NCBI RefSeq assembly: GCF_011303555.1
Contig: NZ_CP049868.1
Span: 5,704,001-5,768,000, forward strand
DNA: 64,000 bases
Source: Pedobacter sp. HDW13
GTDB taxonomy: Bacteria; Bacteroidota; Bacteroidia; Sphingobacteriales; Sphingobacteriaceae
Direction of reading: 5' to 3'
Shown: piece after piece, positions 25,429 to 33,949 of the stretch
Numbering within the stretch: the first letter of the stretch is position 1
Layout of the letters: each line of letters opens with the position of its first letter
Translations under genes and position numbers: made by a program
Notes under the pieces: model-generated
Seen by the model: the letters and a program-made list of their open reading frames with translations, nothing else
The model's database searches: none
Told to the model about the DNA's origin: nothing

Positions 25429-26195
25429 TAAATGCTTCTTTGTCTGATCGCTTCGTATATAATTACGCCTGCCGATACAGAAACATTCAAAGATTCGATT
25501 TTGCCGGCCATTGGTATTTTAGCCAGATGATCTGCAACCCTTAACAAATCGTTCGAAATCCCTTCATCTTCCGAGCCCATTACAATTGCTGTTGGCATGG
25601 TATAATCAGGCGCATATATTAAATCGTTTGTTTTTTCTGTACAGGCTACAATCTGTAAGCCACTCTCTTGTAAAAACAAGCAGGTTTTGTGCAAGTTGGC
25701 ATGGCGGCAGATGGGAATGCTGAACAGGGCTCCGGCCGATGTTTTAATGGCATCAGCATTAATCTGTGCAGCATTTTTTAATGGCACCACGATGGCATGA
25801 ACACCCGCACAGGATGCCGTCCGTGCAATAGCGCCCATATTGCGTACATCAGTTACGCTATCTAAAATCAAAATTAAAGGTACCTCTCCTTTTTCAAAAA
25901 TGGCAGGTACAATGTCTTCAATATTTTGATAGGTAATTGGCGAAATTACCGCAATAATGCCCTGGTGGTTTTTCTGCGACATCCGGTTCAGTTTCTCAAT
26001 AGGAACTGAATTTAAAGGGATTAAGGTATCTTTTAAAAGTGCTTTCAACTCCAGAAATAATTCGCCCCCAAGGCCACGTTGCTGATAAATGGTTTCAATA
26101 TCCCTTCCAGCTTTAACAGCTTCTATAACAGCCCTGATACCAAATACAAACTCATTATTCTCTTTTGCGCGTTGCGGTCTTCTAAAATTATCCAT
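25428..26195 (-). CDS. rlmB: 23S rRNA (guanosine-2'-O-)-methyltransferase RlmB (SpoU family)
   Basis: Expected to 2'-O-methylate a guanosine in the 23S rRNA peptidyl-transferase region (G2251 in E. coli). The 255-residue protein has an N-terminal substrate-binding domain (FVFGIRAVIEAVKAGRDIET) and a SPOUT knot with the three SpoU motifs: LDSVTDVRNMGAIARTA, VMGSEDEGIS and KIESLNVSVSAGVIIYEA. Length and order are normal. It is convergent with manC. The family can include other rRNA or tRNA targets, but RlmB is the best match. Confidence 0.93.
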   Translation of the reverse strand: MDNFRRPQRAKENNEFVFGIRAVIEAVKAGRDIETIYQQRGLGGELFLELKALLKDTLIPLNSVPIEKLNRMSQKNHQGIIAVISPITYQNIEDIVPAIFEKGEVPLILILDSVTDVRNMGAIARTASCAGVHAIVVPLKNAAQINADAIKTSAGALFSIPICRHANLHKTCLFLQESGLQIVACTEKTNDLIYAPDYTMPTAIVMGSEDEGISNDLLRVADHLAKIPMAGKIESLNVSVSAGVIIYEAIRQRSI

Positions 26196-26385
26196 GTTCT
26201 AAAATTGTTAGGCAAAAGTATTCAAATAAAATGTTTTAGCCCTCATCTATGTTATTCTTATTCACATTTAATTGTTCAAAAAAAAAAAATGTTTCCTAAA
26301 ACCCATAAAAAAATCAATATGATTATGCTTCAATTTGTTAACAAAGAGCTAGTAACTTATTCAAACAAGCCCATCAAAATTTAAC

Positions 26386-26393
26386 TACTTTTG
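26386..26393 (+). promoter_or_regulatory. -7 promoter box abutting dnaB
   Basis: TACTTTTG ends only four bases before the dnaB ATG at 26398, so the transcript would begin at or inside the start codon region and be leaderless. No clear -33 element is seen. Confidence 0.55.
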
Positions 26394-26397
26394 TGGA

Positions 26398-27960
26398 ATG
26401 AGTAACGATAATGAACAAGGCGGAAAAAATAGCTTCGCTGCCCGAAAGAGCAGACTGAGCAATACAGTAAGTTCGATGGGAAAAATCCCACCACAGGCAT
26501 TAGACTTGGAAGAGGCAGTTTTGGGAGCACTCATGCTCGAAAAAGATGCCCTATCAGCTGTAATTGATGTTTTAAAACCGGATGTTTTTTACAATATCGC
26601 CCATCAAAAGATTTTTGAGGCCATCCACGTTTTGTTCCAAAAATCGAAACCAGTAGATATTTTAACCGTTACTTCAGAATTGCGTACCATGGGTGCGTTA
26701 GAAATTGTGGGTGGTGCATATTATATTACCAGTTTAACTAACCGGGTTGCTTCGGCCGCAAACATCGAATTTCATGCCCGTATCATTTCTCAGAAATATA
26801 TTCAGCGTGAGCTCATCAGAATATCGACTGAAATTATTACCAATGCCTACGAAGATACTACTGATATTTTCGATTTACTGGACCAGGCAGAAAAAGGACT
26901 TTTTGAAATTGCCCAGAATAACCTGCGAAGAGATACGCAGAAAATGGAGGATATCATTAAGCAGTCGTTAGCATCGCTTGAAGAATTAAGAACAAAAACA
27001 GATGGTTTAACTGGTGTTCCAACTGGTTTTACCGGATTAGACAGAATTACCGGGGGCTGGCAAAAACAGGATCTGGTAATTATTGCTGCGCGTCCGGCGA
27101 TGGGAAAAACCGCATTCGTACTTACCTGCGCACGCAATGCAACGGTTGATTTTGCCAAACCATGTGTGGTGTTCTCGCTTGAGATGTCGTCTGTTCAGTT
27201 GGTTAATCGTCTTATTTCAGGAGAAGCCGAAATTGAGCAGGAAAAAATCAGAAAGGGAAATTTACAGGAGTGGGAATGGCAACAGCTGCACAGCAAAATT
27301 GGCCGCTTAACCGAAGCTCCCCTATTAATTGATGATACACCTGCACTGAATATTTTTGAGTTCAGGGCTAAATGTCGGAGGCTAAAATCGCAGTACGATA
27401 TTCAATTGGTAATTGTCGATTACTTGCAGTTAATGCACGGTAAAGGCGAAGGTAAAGGTGGCGGTAACCGTGAGCAGGAAATCGGTAGTATTTCAAGGGC
27501 ACTAAAATCTGTTGCTAAAGAGCTAGATGTACCGGTACTGGCACTATCACAGTTAAGTCGTGCGGTAGAGAGTAGACCTGGTTTACAGGGAAAAAGGCCA
27601 ATGTTATCCGATTTACGTGAATCGGGTTCAATTGAGCAGGATGCGGATATGGTATTGTTCTTATACCGTCCTGAATATTACGGTATCACCGAAGATGAGC
27701 AAGGAAGATCGCAAGCAGGTATTGGTGAGGTAATTATTGCCAAGCACCGTAACGGTGAAACCGGTATTGTACCACTTAAATTCGTAGGTAAGTTTGTTAA
27801 GTTCCAGGATCTGGAAGATGATTTTAACGCACCGCCGAGTTCTTTTGCAGCTGATCCGGCAGCCGGAATGTATCCATCTCAAGATTTTGAAAAACAAAGC
27901 AACGTAATCATCCGTCCTTCAAAAATGGATGATTACAGTGATGATGATCCACCGTTTTAA
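26398..27960 (+). CDS. dnaB: Replicative DNA helicase
   Basis: Hexameric 5'-3' helicase at the replication fork. The 520-residue protein starts with a Ser/Asn-rich extension, then the N-terminal primase-interacting domain (PPQALDLEEAVLGALMLEKD). The RecA-like domain follows, with Walker A AARPAMGKTAFVLT near residue 230 and Walker B VIVDYLQLMHGKG. DnaB signature segments include SLEMSSVQLVNRLI and LSDLRESGSIEQDADMVLFL. There is no intein in the usual sites. The acidic C-terminal tail ends in DDYSDDDPPF. A terminator follows at 28069. Confidence 0.98.
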   Translation: MSNDNEQGGKNSFAARKSRLSNTVSSMGKIPPQALDLEEAVLGALMLEKDALSAVIDVLKPDVFYNIAHQKIFEAIHVLFQKSKPVDILTVTSELRTMGALEIVGGAYYITSLTNRVASAANIEFHARIISQKYIQRELIRISTEIITNAYEDTTDIFDLLDQAEKGLFEIAQNNLRRDTQKMEDIIKQSLASLEELRTKTDGLTGVPTGFTGLDRITGGWQKQDLVIIAARPAMGKTAFVLTCARNATVDFAKPCVVFSLEMSSVQLVNRLISGEAEIEQEKIRKGNLQEWEWQQLHSKIGRLTEAPLLIDDTPALNIFEFRAKCRRLKSQYDIQLVIVDYLQLMHGKGEGKGGGNREQEIGSISRALKSVAKELDVPVLALSQLSRAVESRPGLQGKRPMLSDLRESGSIEQDADMVLFLYRPEYYGITEDEQGRSQAGIGEVIIAKHRNGETGIVPLKFVGKFVKFQDLEDDFNAPPSSFAADPAAGMYPSQDFEKQSNVIIRPSKMDDYSDDDPPF

Positions 27961-28068
27961 TAATCAGTTGTCATCCTCAGCCTCCCGATGAATCGGGATA
28001 GGTAGTCGAAAGAGCCGGTTAACTAAATCAAACTATGGTCCTTGTAATCAGGATCACACTATAAATAT

Positions 28069-28106
28069 AAAGGCCTCTATTCTTATAGAATACAGGCCTT
28101 TATCGT
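28069..28106 (+). terminator. Terminator of dnaB
   Basis: AAAGGCCTCTATTC (28069-28082) pairs with GAATACAGGCCTTT (28088-28101) with one mismatch and a 5-base loop; T-rich bases follow shortly after. Confidence 0.75.
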
Positions 28107-28228
28107 TTTTAACCATACACTTAATTACCACTAAATCCTGATAATCTCTGTGAAATAACGAATGGGCGGTGGGGACACCGCTCACCTGATAGATCATCAT
28201 AAGCTCAGAACATATATCGATTAAACAA

Positions 28229-28248
28229 AAGCCTATAATTATAGGCTT
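28229..28248 (-). terminator. 20-base perfect palindrome, likely terminator of the chromate-transporter gene
   Basis: AAGCCTATAATTATAGGCTT is perfectly self-complementary. On the minus strand it is followed by TTGTTTAATC, and it lies 25 bases after the stop codon of that gene. Confidence 0.65.
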
Positions 28249-28273
28249 AAAGCATATATCATTTAGCTAAACA

Positions 28274-29491
28274 CTAAAACAAATAGGCCAATAGTATACC
28301 GGCTAAGACGATAATTGGCGGGCTCACTTTGGTAAAGTTGAGCAAAAGAAACGTAATCAGCATAATGCCTAAAAATAACCAATTAAAACCCATTGGAATT
28401 AACAGGAGAATAAAAGCGGCAATAATAAAGCCTACACTTACAGCATTAATGCCTGAAAGACTGTGCTTAATTCGCGAGATTTTTTTAAGGTCATCCCAAA
28501 AAGGTACGATAAACAAAACGAGGATTAAGCCTGGTAAATTAATACCGATTACACCAATTAAACCTCCTAAAATCTGTCCCCAAAGGCCATAACCAAAATT
28601 TTTCATGCTTAGTGCCCCCAGGTAGCTGGTAAAAGAGAAGGTTGGTCCGGGTAAGGCTTGTTGTAGTGCAAAGCCCGATAAAAATCCAGAGGCGTGCAAA
28701 TAATGCTTCATCTCTACAAACTCGGTAAACATTAAAGGTACCAACACCTGTCCGCCTCCAAAAACCAGTATTCCATTACGGTAAAAATTCTCCAATAAAC
28801 GAATAGGCAAACTAAAAGGCGATGTGCGGTTAATGATAGCGCCCACTAATGCGAAAAGCAACAAAGCACCCAAAAAATAGATTAGTTTTCGGGGGTTAAC
28901 ATTCGAAAATAGTTTAACCCTGAGTTCGGCTTCTTCTTTAGGGGTTTCAATGGCTGATGAGATCATCCCTCCGATTAAAATAGACAAGGGAAAAACATAG
29001 GCATTCCGTAGCACCAGCGTGGCAATAACCGAAGCAATGGCCAGAAATATGGATACCTGAGAAGAAAGCACTTTTTTACCCAGCTGCCATGCGCCATAAG
29101 CCACAATACCAAGCGCAATGGGCTGAATATATTCTAAAACCGCATTAAATTTTTGCTTCTGATCGAGCATGGCATAACTGATTGCAGCAAAAGTCATAAT
29201 GCTGGCTGTGGGTAAAATCCAGATCAAAAAAGTAATAATAGCCAGTTTCAGCTTCCCTACTTTCCAGGCTATACCTACTAATGTTTGCGTGGAGGCCGGC
29301 CCGGGTAATACCTGCGCCAGTGCATTTAACTCCAAAAGCTCTTCTTCGGAGATAAATTTAGTACTCTGTACAAAATATTTAAGCAATAAAGCCAGATGCG
29401 CCTGCGCCCCACCAAAAGAGGTGAAGGTAAAAAAAATAACATTCCGGATAAACAGCCACTGCTTTTTGGCAGCAATAGGTTTGGTTTGCAT
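28274..29491 (-). CDS. chrA: Chromate transporter family protein (CHR superfamily)
   Basis: A 405-residue inner-membrane protein with two homologous CHR halves. The first half has FFTFTSFGGAQAHLALL and the signature LAQVLPGPASTQTLVGIAWK. The second has NGILVFGGGQVLVPLMFTEF and QQALPGPTFSFTSYLGAL. About 10-12 helices are present. Family members export chromate, probably as CrO4 2- efflux. The true substrate cannot be told from sequence, so the symbol is provisional. I use the ATG at 29491 rather than the TTG just before it. It follows the TPR gene on the same strand by 37 bases. Confidence 0.85.
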   Translation of the reverse strand: MQTKPIAAKKQWLFIRNVIFFTFTSFGGAQAHLALLLKYFVQSTKFISEEELLELNALAQVLPGPASTQTLVGIAWKVGKLKLAIITFLIWILPTASIMTFAAISYAMLDQKQKFNAVLEYIQPIALGIVAYGAWQLGKKVLSSQVSIFLAIASVIATLVLRNAYVFPLSILIGGMISSAIETPKEEAELRVKLFSNVNPRKLIYFLGALLLFALVGAIINRTSPFSLPIRLLENFYRNGILVFGGGQVLVPLMFTEFVEMKHYLHASGFLSGFALQQALPGPTFSFTSYLGALSMKNFGYGLWGQILGGLIGVIGINLPGLILVLFIVPFWDDLKKISRIKHSLSGINAVSVGFIIAAFILLLIPMGFNWLFLGIMLITFLLLNFTKVSPPIIVLAGILLAYLF

Positions 29492-29528
29492 CAATTAAAA
29501 CTGATAACTGTTAACTAACAAGACTAAA

Positions 29529-29864
29529 CTAGTCATCTTCATAATCTAATCCTGCTGCCGAATTGTAAGCGCCCTGCAATTCGGAAAAAGCATGCATATC
29601 GCGTTTATTGCGCGCCACTTGCATTCCCTTTTGATAAATTTCGATTGCTTTTTCTTTCTGTCCGTCTCTTTCAAATAATTTACCCAAATGGTAATAAGTG
29701 CCAACATAATCGGGATGCTTATCAGTTAACTGAAGGTAAAAAGAATAGGCTTTTTCTTTATCATTTTGCACGTTATACTCTGTGGCTAAGGCATATAGTA
29801 TAAACGGATCGTTGGGATCACTTTCTAAAAAATCTAATAACTTACTTAAACGGGTACTTGACAT
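29529..29864 (-). CDS. Small TPR-repeat protein
   Basis: A 111-residue protein consisting of about two to three tetratricopeptide repeats: DPFILYALATEYNVQNDKEK (about residues 18-37), VGTYYHLGKLFERDGQKEKA (about 53-72), and a third helix pair ending in the acidic DYEDD tail. There is no signal peptide, so it is cytoplasmic. TPR units bind other proteins; the partner is unknown. It is divergent from etfB and lies just upstream of the chromate-type transporter, so the two may be cotranscribed. Confidence 0.8.
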   Translation of the reverse strand: MSSTRLSKLLDFLESDPNDPFILYALATEYNVQNDKEKAYSFYLQLTDKHPDYVGTYYHLGKLFERDGQKEKAIEIYQKGMQVARNKRDMHAFSELQGAYNSAAGLDYEDD

Positions 29865-29886
29865 TTTTATTCCTTGCTTTTTTAAT

Positions 29887-29894
29887 TAAATTTG
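29887..29894 (+). promoter_or_regulatory. -7 promoter box of etfB
   Basis: TAAATTTG matches TAnnTTTG exactly and lies 32 bases before the etfB ATG at 29927. No good -33 element is present. Confidence 0.5.
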
Positions 29895-29926
29895 CAGAAA
29901 GACCTTATATAATAAACATATAACAT

Positions 29927-30601
29927 ATGAAAATATTAGTTTGTATCAGTAATGTGCCAGACACAACGACAAAAATAACTTTTACCAACGATAATACCGA
30001 ATTCAATACCGCAGGAGTACAATATATTGTTAACCCTTACGACGAAATTGCACTGGCAAGGGCAATTGAGCTAACTGAAGGTGGTAAAGGAACAGTAACC
30101 GTAATCAATGTGGGCGAAGCCGCCAACGATCCAACCATTAGAAAAGCACTTGCAATTGGTGCCGACGATGCAGTTAGGGTAAATGCAGCTCCAAGAGATG
30201 CATATTTTGTGGCTAAGCAAATTGCAGAATACGCTAAAGACAAAGATTTCAATGTTATTTTAACCGGTCGCGAATCTATCGATTACAATGGCAATCAGGT
30301 TGCAGCCATGGTTGGCGAATTTTTAGATATCCCTTCGGTATCGATTATCAAAAAACTGGATATAGACGGCGATACAGCAACTATCGAAAGAGAAATTGAA
30401 GGCGGGAAAGAAGTATTAACCGTTTCGGGTAAATTTGTAGCCAGCTGTGCTGAAGGTGTAGCCGAGCCTAAAATCCCTAACATGCGTGGTATCATGAGCG
30501 CAAGAACAAAACCTTTAGCAGTTGTAGAGGCTGTTGCCATCGACGAGGTAACCAAGGTAACCAAATACGAAACCCCTGCCCTCGCGGAACAGTTAAATTA
30601 A
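29927..30601 (+). CDS. etfB: Electron transfer flavoprotein subunit beta, apparently frameshifted near the C-terminus
   Basis: Beta subunit of the ETF heterodimer, which passes electrons from acyl-CoA dehydrogenases to the respiratory chain. The start MKILVCISNVPDTTTKITF and the nucleotide-binding ILTGRESIDYNGNQVAAMVG fit the family. The open frame ends at residue 224 with PALAEQLN. In another frame the following DNA encodes TVKLIPADQTEQLISLL then HSEAKVI and a stop at 30661-30663, which is the expected C-terminus of EtfB. Adding one C in the run near 30576-30581 restores a 245-residue protein. This is a true lesion, a programmed shift or a sequencing error. etfA follows. Confidence 0.85.
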   Translation: MKILVCISNVPDTTTKITFTNDNTEFNTAGVQYIVNPYDEIALARAIELTEGGKGTVTVINVGEAANDPTIRKALAIGADDAVRVNAAPRDAYFVAKQIAEYAKDKDFNVILTGRESIDYNGNQVAAMVGEFLDIPSVSIIKKLDIDGDTATIEREIEGGKEVLTVSGKFVASCAEGVAEPKIPNMRGIMSARTKPLAVVEAVAIDEVTKVTKYETPALAEQLN

Positions 30602-30663
30602 TTCCTGCCGATCAAACCGAGCAGTTAATTAGCTTGTTACACAGCGAAGCTAAAGTAATCTAG
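30602..30663 (+). other. Displaced 3' coding end of etfB
   Basis: This stretch reads as the missing C-terminal residues of EtfB in the shifted frame, ending in LLHSEAKVI and TAG at 30661-30663. It is coding only if the frameshift upstream is corrected or bypassed. Confidence 0.75.
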
Positions 30664-30752
30664 TCAGTTAGCAATTCAGTTGACTGACCGAGCAGAGATA
30701 AATTAATAATAATAAATATAATACTCCCGCTAAGGGATTTAAGGATAAATAT

Positions 30753-31721
30753 ATGTCAGTATTAGTATATGTAGAACAAGCTGAAGGTAAATTTAAGAAA
30801 TCTGTATTCGAAGCCGTTTCTTATGCCAAAGCCATTGCCGATCAACAATCTACCAGCTTAACCGCCATTTCAATTGGCGATGTTGCCGAAAGTGAATTAA
30901 AAGAACTGGGAAAATATGGTGCAGCTAAAGTATTAAATGTAAGTGCCGATCAGTTAAAATCTTTCGTTAATCAAGCTTATGCCAGCGTTATTGCTGCTGC
31001 TGCCGAGAAAGAAGGCGCAGCAATTGTGGTATTATCTAACTCTTTCTCAGGTAAAGGTTTAGCGCCACGTATTGCAGTAAAACTTAAAGCAGGCTTAGCC
31101 GATGGCGCTGTTGAACTACCAAGTACTGATGGTAAATTTGCCGTTAAGAAAACTGCTTTCTCTGGTAAGGCTTTTGCCATTACCGAGTTAACTTCTGCCA
31201 ACAAAGTAATTGCTTTAAACCCGAATGCATTTGGTGTTAAAGAAAATGCTATCGATGTAACTATCGAAAACTTTGTCGCTGATATTAAACAATCAGACCT
31301 GGGTACTGTTATTAAAGATATTGTTAGGGCTACTGATAAAGTTTCGTTACCCGATGCTGAGCTGGTAGTATCGGCAGGAAGAGGTTTAAAAGGCCCTGAA
31401 AACTGGGGAATGATAGAAGAGCTTGCAGGCTTATTGGGCGCTGCTACCGCTTGTTCTAAACCCGTTTCTGATGCTGATTGGAGACCACACTCAGAGCACG
31501 TTGGTCAAACCGGTATTGCCATCAGCCCGAATTTATACATTGCTATCGGTATTTCTGGTGCTATACAGCATCTGGCAGGTGTAAGCTCATCGAAAGTGAT
31601 TGTGGTAATTAACAAAGACCCGGAAGCTCCTTTCTTTAAAGTAGCCGATTACGGTATCGTTGGCGATGCTTTTGAAGTTGTACCAAAATTAATTGAGGCA
31701 TTAAAAGCACATAAGGGATAA
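30753..31721 (+). CDS. etfA: Electron transfer flavoprotein subunit alpha
   Basis: FAD-binding alpha subunit of ETF, the partner of EtfB. The 322-residue protein has an N-terminal alpha/beta domain (SVLVYVEQAEGKFKKSVFEA) and the C-terminal FAD domain. The latter holds VSAGRGLKGPENWGMIEELA, DADWRPHSEHVGQTGIAISP and LYIAIGISGAIQHLAGVSSS, ending in DYGIVGDAFEVVPKLIEAL. It lies 151 bases after the early etfB stop, or 89 bases after the restored one. It is intact, which makes the etfB lesion more notable. Confidence 0.97.
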   Translation: MSVLVYVEQAEGKFKKSVFEAVSYAKAIADQQSTSLTAISIGDVAESELKELGKYGAAKVLNVSADQLKSFVNQAYASVIAAAAEKEGAAIVVLSNSFSGKGLAPRIAVKLKAGLADGAVELPSTDGKFAVKKTAFSGKAFAITELTSANKVIALNPNAFGVKENAIDVTIENFVADIKQSDLGTVIKDIVRATDKVSLPDAELVVSAGRGLKGPENWGMIEELAGLLGAATACSKPVSDADWRPHSEHVGQTGIAISPNLYIAIGISGAIQHLAGVSSSKVIVVINKDPEAPFFKVADYGIVGDAFEVVPKLIEALKAHKG

Positions 31722-31729
31722 TATTTTAC

Positions 31730-31763
31730 AGACCTTATAGGTTTTAAAAAACCTATAAGGTCT
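31730..31763. terminator. Perfect 15-bp hairpin after etfA
   Basis: AGACCTTATAGGTTT (31730-31744) and its complement (31749-31763) enclose a 4-base loop, only 8 bases after the etfA stop. It resembles the palindrome at 653-687. It should terminate etfA transcripts, although the next gene starts 10 bases beyond it. Confidence 0.75.
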
Positions 31764-31773
31764 TATCATAAAT

Positions 31774-32388
31774 ATGAAAAAAGTTAAATTAGATATTGTA
31801 GGTTTATCTTACAGCCAGACTCAATCTGGTGCTTATGCCCTTGTTTTAGGAGAAGTAAATGGACGCAGGCGCTTACCCATTATTATTGGTGCGTTCGAAG
31901 CTCAGGCCATTGCCATTGAAATTGAAAAAATGACTCCAAGCAGGCCATTAACGCACGACCTGTTTAAATCGATGGCTGATACTTTTCATATCAACATTCA
32001 GGAAATTATTATCTACAACCTGGTTGACGGCGTTTTTTATGCCAAACTGATTTGTAGCGACGGCAAAAACACACATGAAGTTGATGCCCGCACCTCGGAT
32101 GCTATCGCACTGGCTGTTAGGTTTAATGCCATGATTTATACCTACGAATTTATCCTCGCTTCTGCAGGTATTGTAATTGAAGGAAATGATTTTCTTTTTC
32201 TCGAAAATATGGATTCGATTGCTAAAGAACCTGAAGCCGATACCTTGCCTACCTCAGGCCAGCAACCAGGCTATAGCGATCTTACCTTAGAAGAGCTGCA
32301 ACAAAAACTACAGGAGGCCATAGCCGAAGAAGCTTATGAAAAAGCAGCAAGGTTAAGAGATGAACTGAATAAGCGCGGAACTTCTTAA
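31774..32388 (+). CDS. Bifunctional nuclease family protein (DUF151) with C-terminal UVR motif
   Basis: A 204-residue protein. The DUF151 domain spans residues 1-140 (LDIVGLSYSQTQSGAYALVL, RRLPIIIGAFEAQAIAIEIE, HEVDARTSDAIALAVRF). A low-complexity linker follows, and then a UvrB/UvrC-type helical motif (TLEELQQKLQEAIAEEAYEK then AARLRDEL). DUF151 proteins have been described as having DNase and RNase activity in plants and as stress-linked in bacteria. The UVR motif suggests a protein contact. The Bacteroidota form with both parts is common. It starts 10 bases after a strong hairpin. Confidence 0.88.
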   Translation: MKKVKLDIVGLSYSQTQSGAYALVLGEVNGRRRLPIIIGAFEAQAIAIEIEKMTPSRPLTHDLFKSMADTFHINIQEIIIYNLVDGVFYAKLICSDGKNTHEVDARTSDAIALAVRFNAMIYTYEFILASAGIVIEGNDFLFLENMDSIAKEPEADTLPTSGQQPGYSDLTLEELQQKLQEAIAEEAYEKAARLRDELNKRGTS

Positions 32389-32467
32389 TTTCCCACCTTC
32401 AGGCATTAAAAAAACTCAAATCTTTTCAGATTTTTCTACAAAATCTCACCAATAAAAAAGCTAAAAC

Positions 32468-32511
32468 CCAAAATGATCCAAATTGTTTAAAATAATTAAG
32501 GATCATTTTGG
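32468..32511 (+). promoter_or_regulatory. 12-bp inverted repeat upstream of the nucleoside permease
   Basis: CCAAAATGATCC (32468-32479) and GGATCATTTTGG (32500-32511) are perfect complements with a 20-base AT-rich loop. It lies 50 bases upstream of the permease ATG and 80 after the nuclease stop. It could be a terminator for the nuclease gene or an operator for the permease; the sequence does not decide. Confidence 0.5.
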
Positions 32512-32561
32512 ATTATGACTTAAAATAGTTCTATATTCAGCTTTTAAACTAAACTATTATT

Positions 32562-33941
32562 ATGAATGTTAAGTTTCGCTTAACTATAATGAGTTTCATG
32601 CAATTCTTTGTATGGGCTGCCTGGTTAATTACAATTGCAAATTATTGGTTCGGAACCAAACAATGGGATGGTGCAGATTTTGGAATTATTTTTTCTACAA
32701 TGGGCATTGCCTCGCTGTTTATGCCTACTCTCACCGGTATTTTAGCTGATAAATGGATCAATGCAGAAAAACTTTATGCCATTTTGCATATTCTTTACGC
32801 GGCGACCATGTTTTACCTGCCACAGGTAAATGATGCACACACCTTTTTCTGGGTAATACTGGTAGCCATGTGTTTTTATATGCCAACCATAGCGCTTAGT
32901 AACTCCATTAGCTACACCACCTTAAAAAACGGCAATTTCGATGTAGTAAAAGACTTTCCTCCTATCCGCGTTTGGGGTACCATTGGCTTCATTGCTGCTA
33001 TGTGGATTACCAATTTAACCGGTAATAAAGCCAGTGCCAACCAGTTCTACATTGCGGGTATAAGTGCTTTACTTTTAGGTGTATATTCTTTTACACTACC
33101 AGCCTGTAAACCATTAAACTTAATCAGCGATAAGAAAACATTTGCACAAAAACTTGGGCTTGAATCTTTTAAGCTTTTTGCCGATTATAAAATGGCCTTG
33201 TTTTTTATCTTCTCGATGTTTTTAGGGGCTGCTTTACAGTTAACCAATGCTTATGGCGATGTTTTTTTAGATGAATTTAAGTTATTCCCGGTTTTTGCAG
33301 AATCATTCGTAATTAAATATTCCACTATCATTTTATCGATTTCGCAGGTATCTGAAACACTTTTTATTCTGGCTATCCCCTTCTTTTTGAAAAGGTTTGG
33401 AATTAAATGGGTTATTGCCATTGCGATGTTTGCCTGGGTGTTGCGTTTTGGTTTATTTGCCTACGGCGATCCATCTACCAACCTCTGGATGATTATCACT
33501 TCTTGTATCGTTTATGGTATGGCATTCGATTTCTTTAATATATCGGGATCTTTATTTGTAGAAACATCAACTGCGCCAAAAATCCGTTCTTCTGCCCAGG
33601 GCTTATTCATGATGATGACCAATGGCTTTGGGGCTGTGTTTGGCAGTTTGGTTTCGGGCTGGATGATTAGCCGCTTCTTTACCACTTATTATCATAGTAT
33701 TGGTTCGCTATCTAAATACGTTAAAAGTGAAGAAGACAATGCACACTTGCTTAAATTCTTAAAAAACAAAGGCATTGATGTGCTGCCAAACGGAGATCTG
33801 AGCAGGGCATTAGATGTAAAAGACTGGCATAACATCTGGTTAACCTTTACCATTTATGTACTCGTTATAGCAGTCGTTTTTGTTGTGATATTTAAGCACA
33901 AACATACCCGCGCCGAAGTAGAAGCCATTAATCATTTATAA
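32562..33941 (+). CDS. Nucleoside permease, NupG-type (MFS)
   Basis: A 459-residue inner-membrane transporter with about 12 helices, matching the nucleoside:H+ symporter family (NupG/XapB). Helpful segments are FMQFFVWAAWLITIANYWFG at the N-terminus, FSTMGIASLFMPTLTGILAD, FYMPTIALSNSISYTTLKN and FPPIRVWGTIGFIAAMWITN. In the C-terminal half IRSSAQGLFMMMTNGFGAVF and GSLVSGWMI are typical. It probably imports nucleosides with protons. The last loop carries a soluble insertion (residues about 385-420). The next gene starts 8 bases after its stop, so the two are likely cotranscribed. Confidence 0.9.
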   Translation: MNVKFRLTIMSFMQFFVWAAWLITIANYWFGTKQWDGADFGIIFSTMGIASLFMPTLTGILADKWINAEKLYAILHILYAATMFYLPQVNDAHTFFWVILVAMCFYMPTIALSNSISYTTLKNGNFDVVKDFPPIRVWGTIGFIAAMWITNLTGNKASANQFYIAGISALLLGVYSFTLPACKPLNLISDKKTFAQKLGLESFKLFADYKMALFFIFSMFLGAALQLTNAYGDVFLDEFKLFPVFAESFVIKYSTIILSISQVSETLFILAIPFFLKRFGIKWVIAIAMFAWVLRFGLFAYGDPSTNLWMIITSCIVYGMAFDFFNISGSLFVETSTAPKIRSSAQGLFMMMTNGFGAVFGSLVSGWMISRFFTTYYHSIGSLSKYVKSEEDNAHLLKFLKNKGIDVLPNGDLSRALDVKDWHNIWLTFTIYVLVIAVVFVVIFKHKHTRAEVEAINHL

Positions 33942-33949
33942 TCCGTCCC

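Larger units (their letters stand above)
27961..28273. other. Intergenic region dnaB to chromate transporter gene
   Basis: No gene is seen. The region holds a CCCGATGAATCGGG palindrome (about 27984-27997), the dnaB terminator, a GCGGTG-GGGA-CACCGC hairpin (28166-28181) and the palindrome that ends the minus-strand transport gene. Confidence 0.6.
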
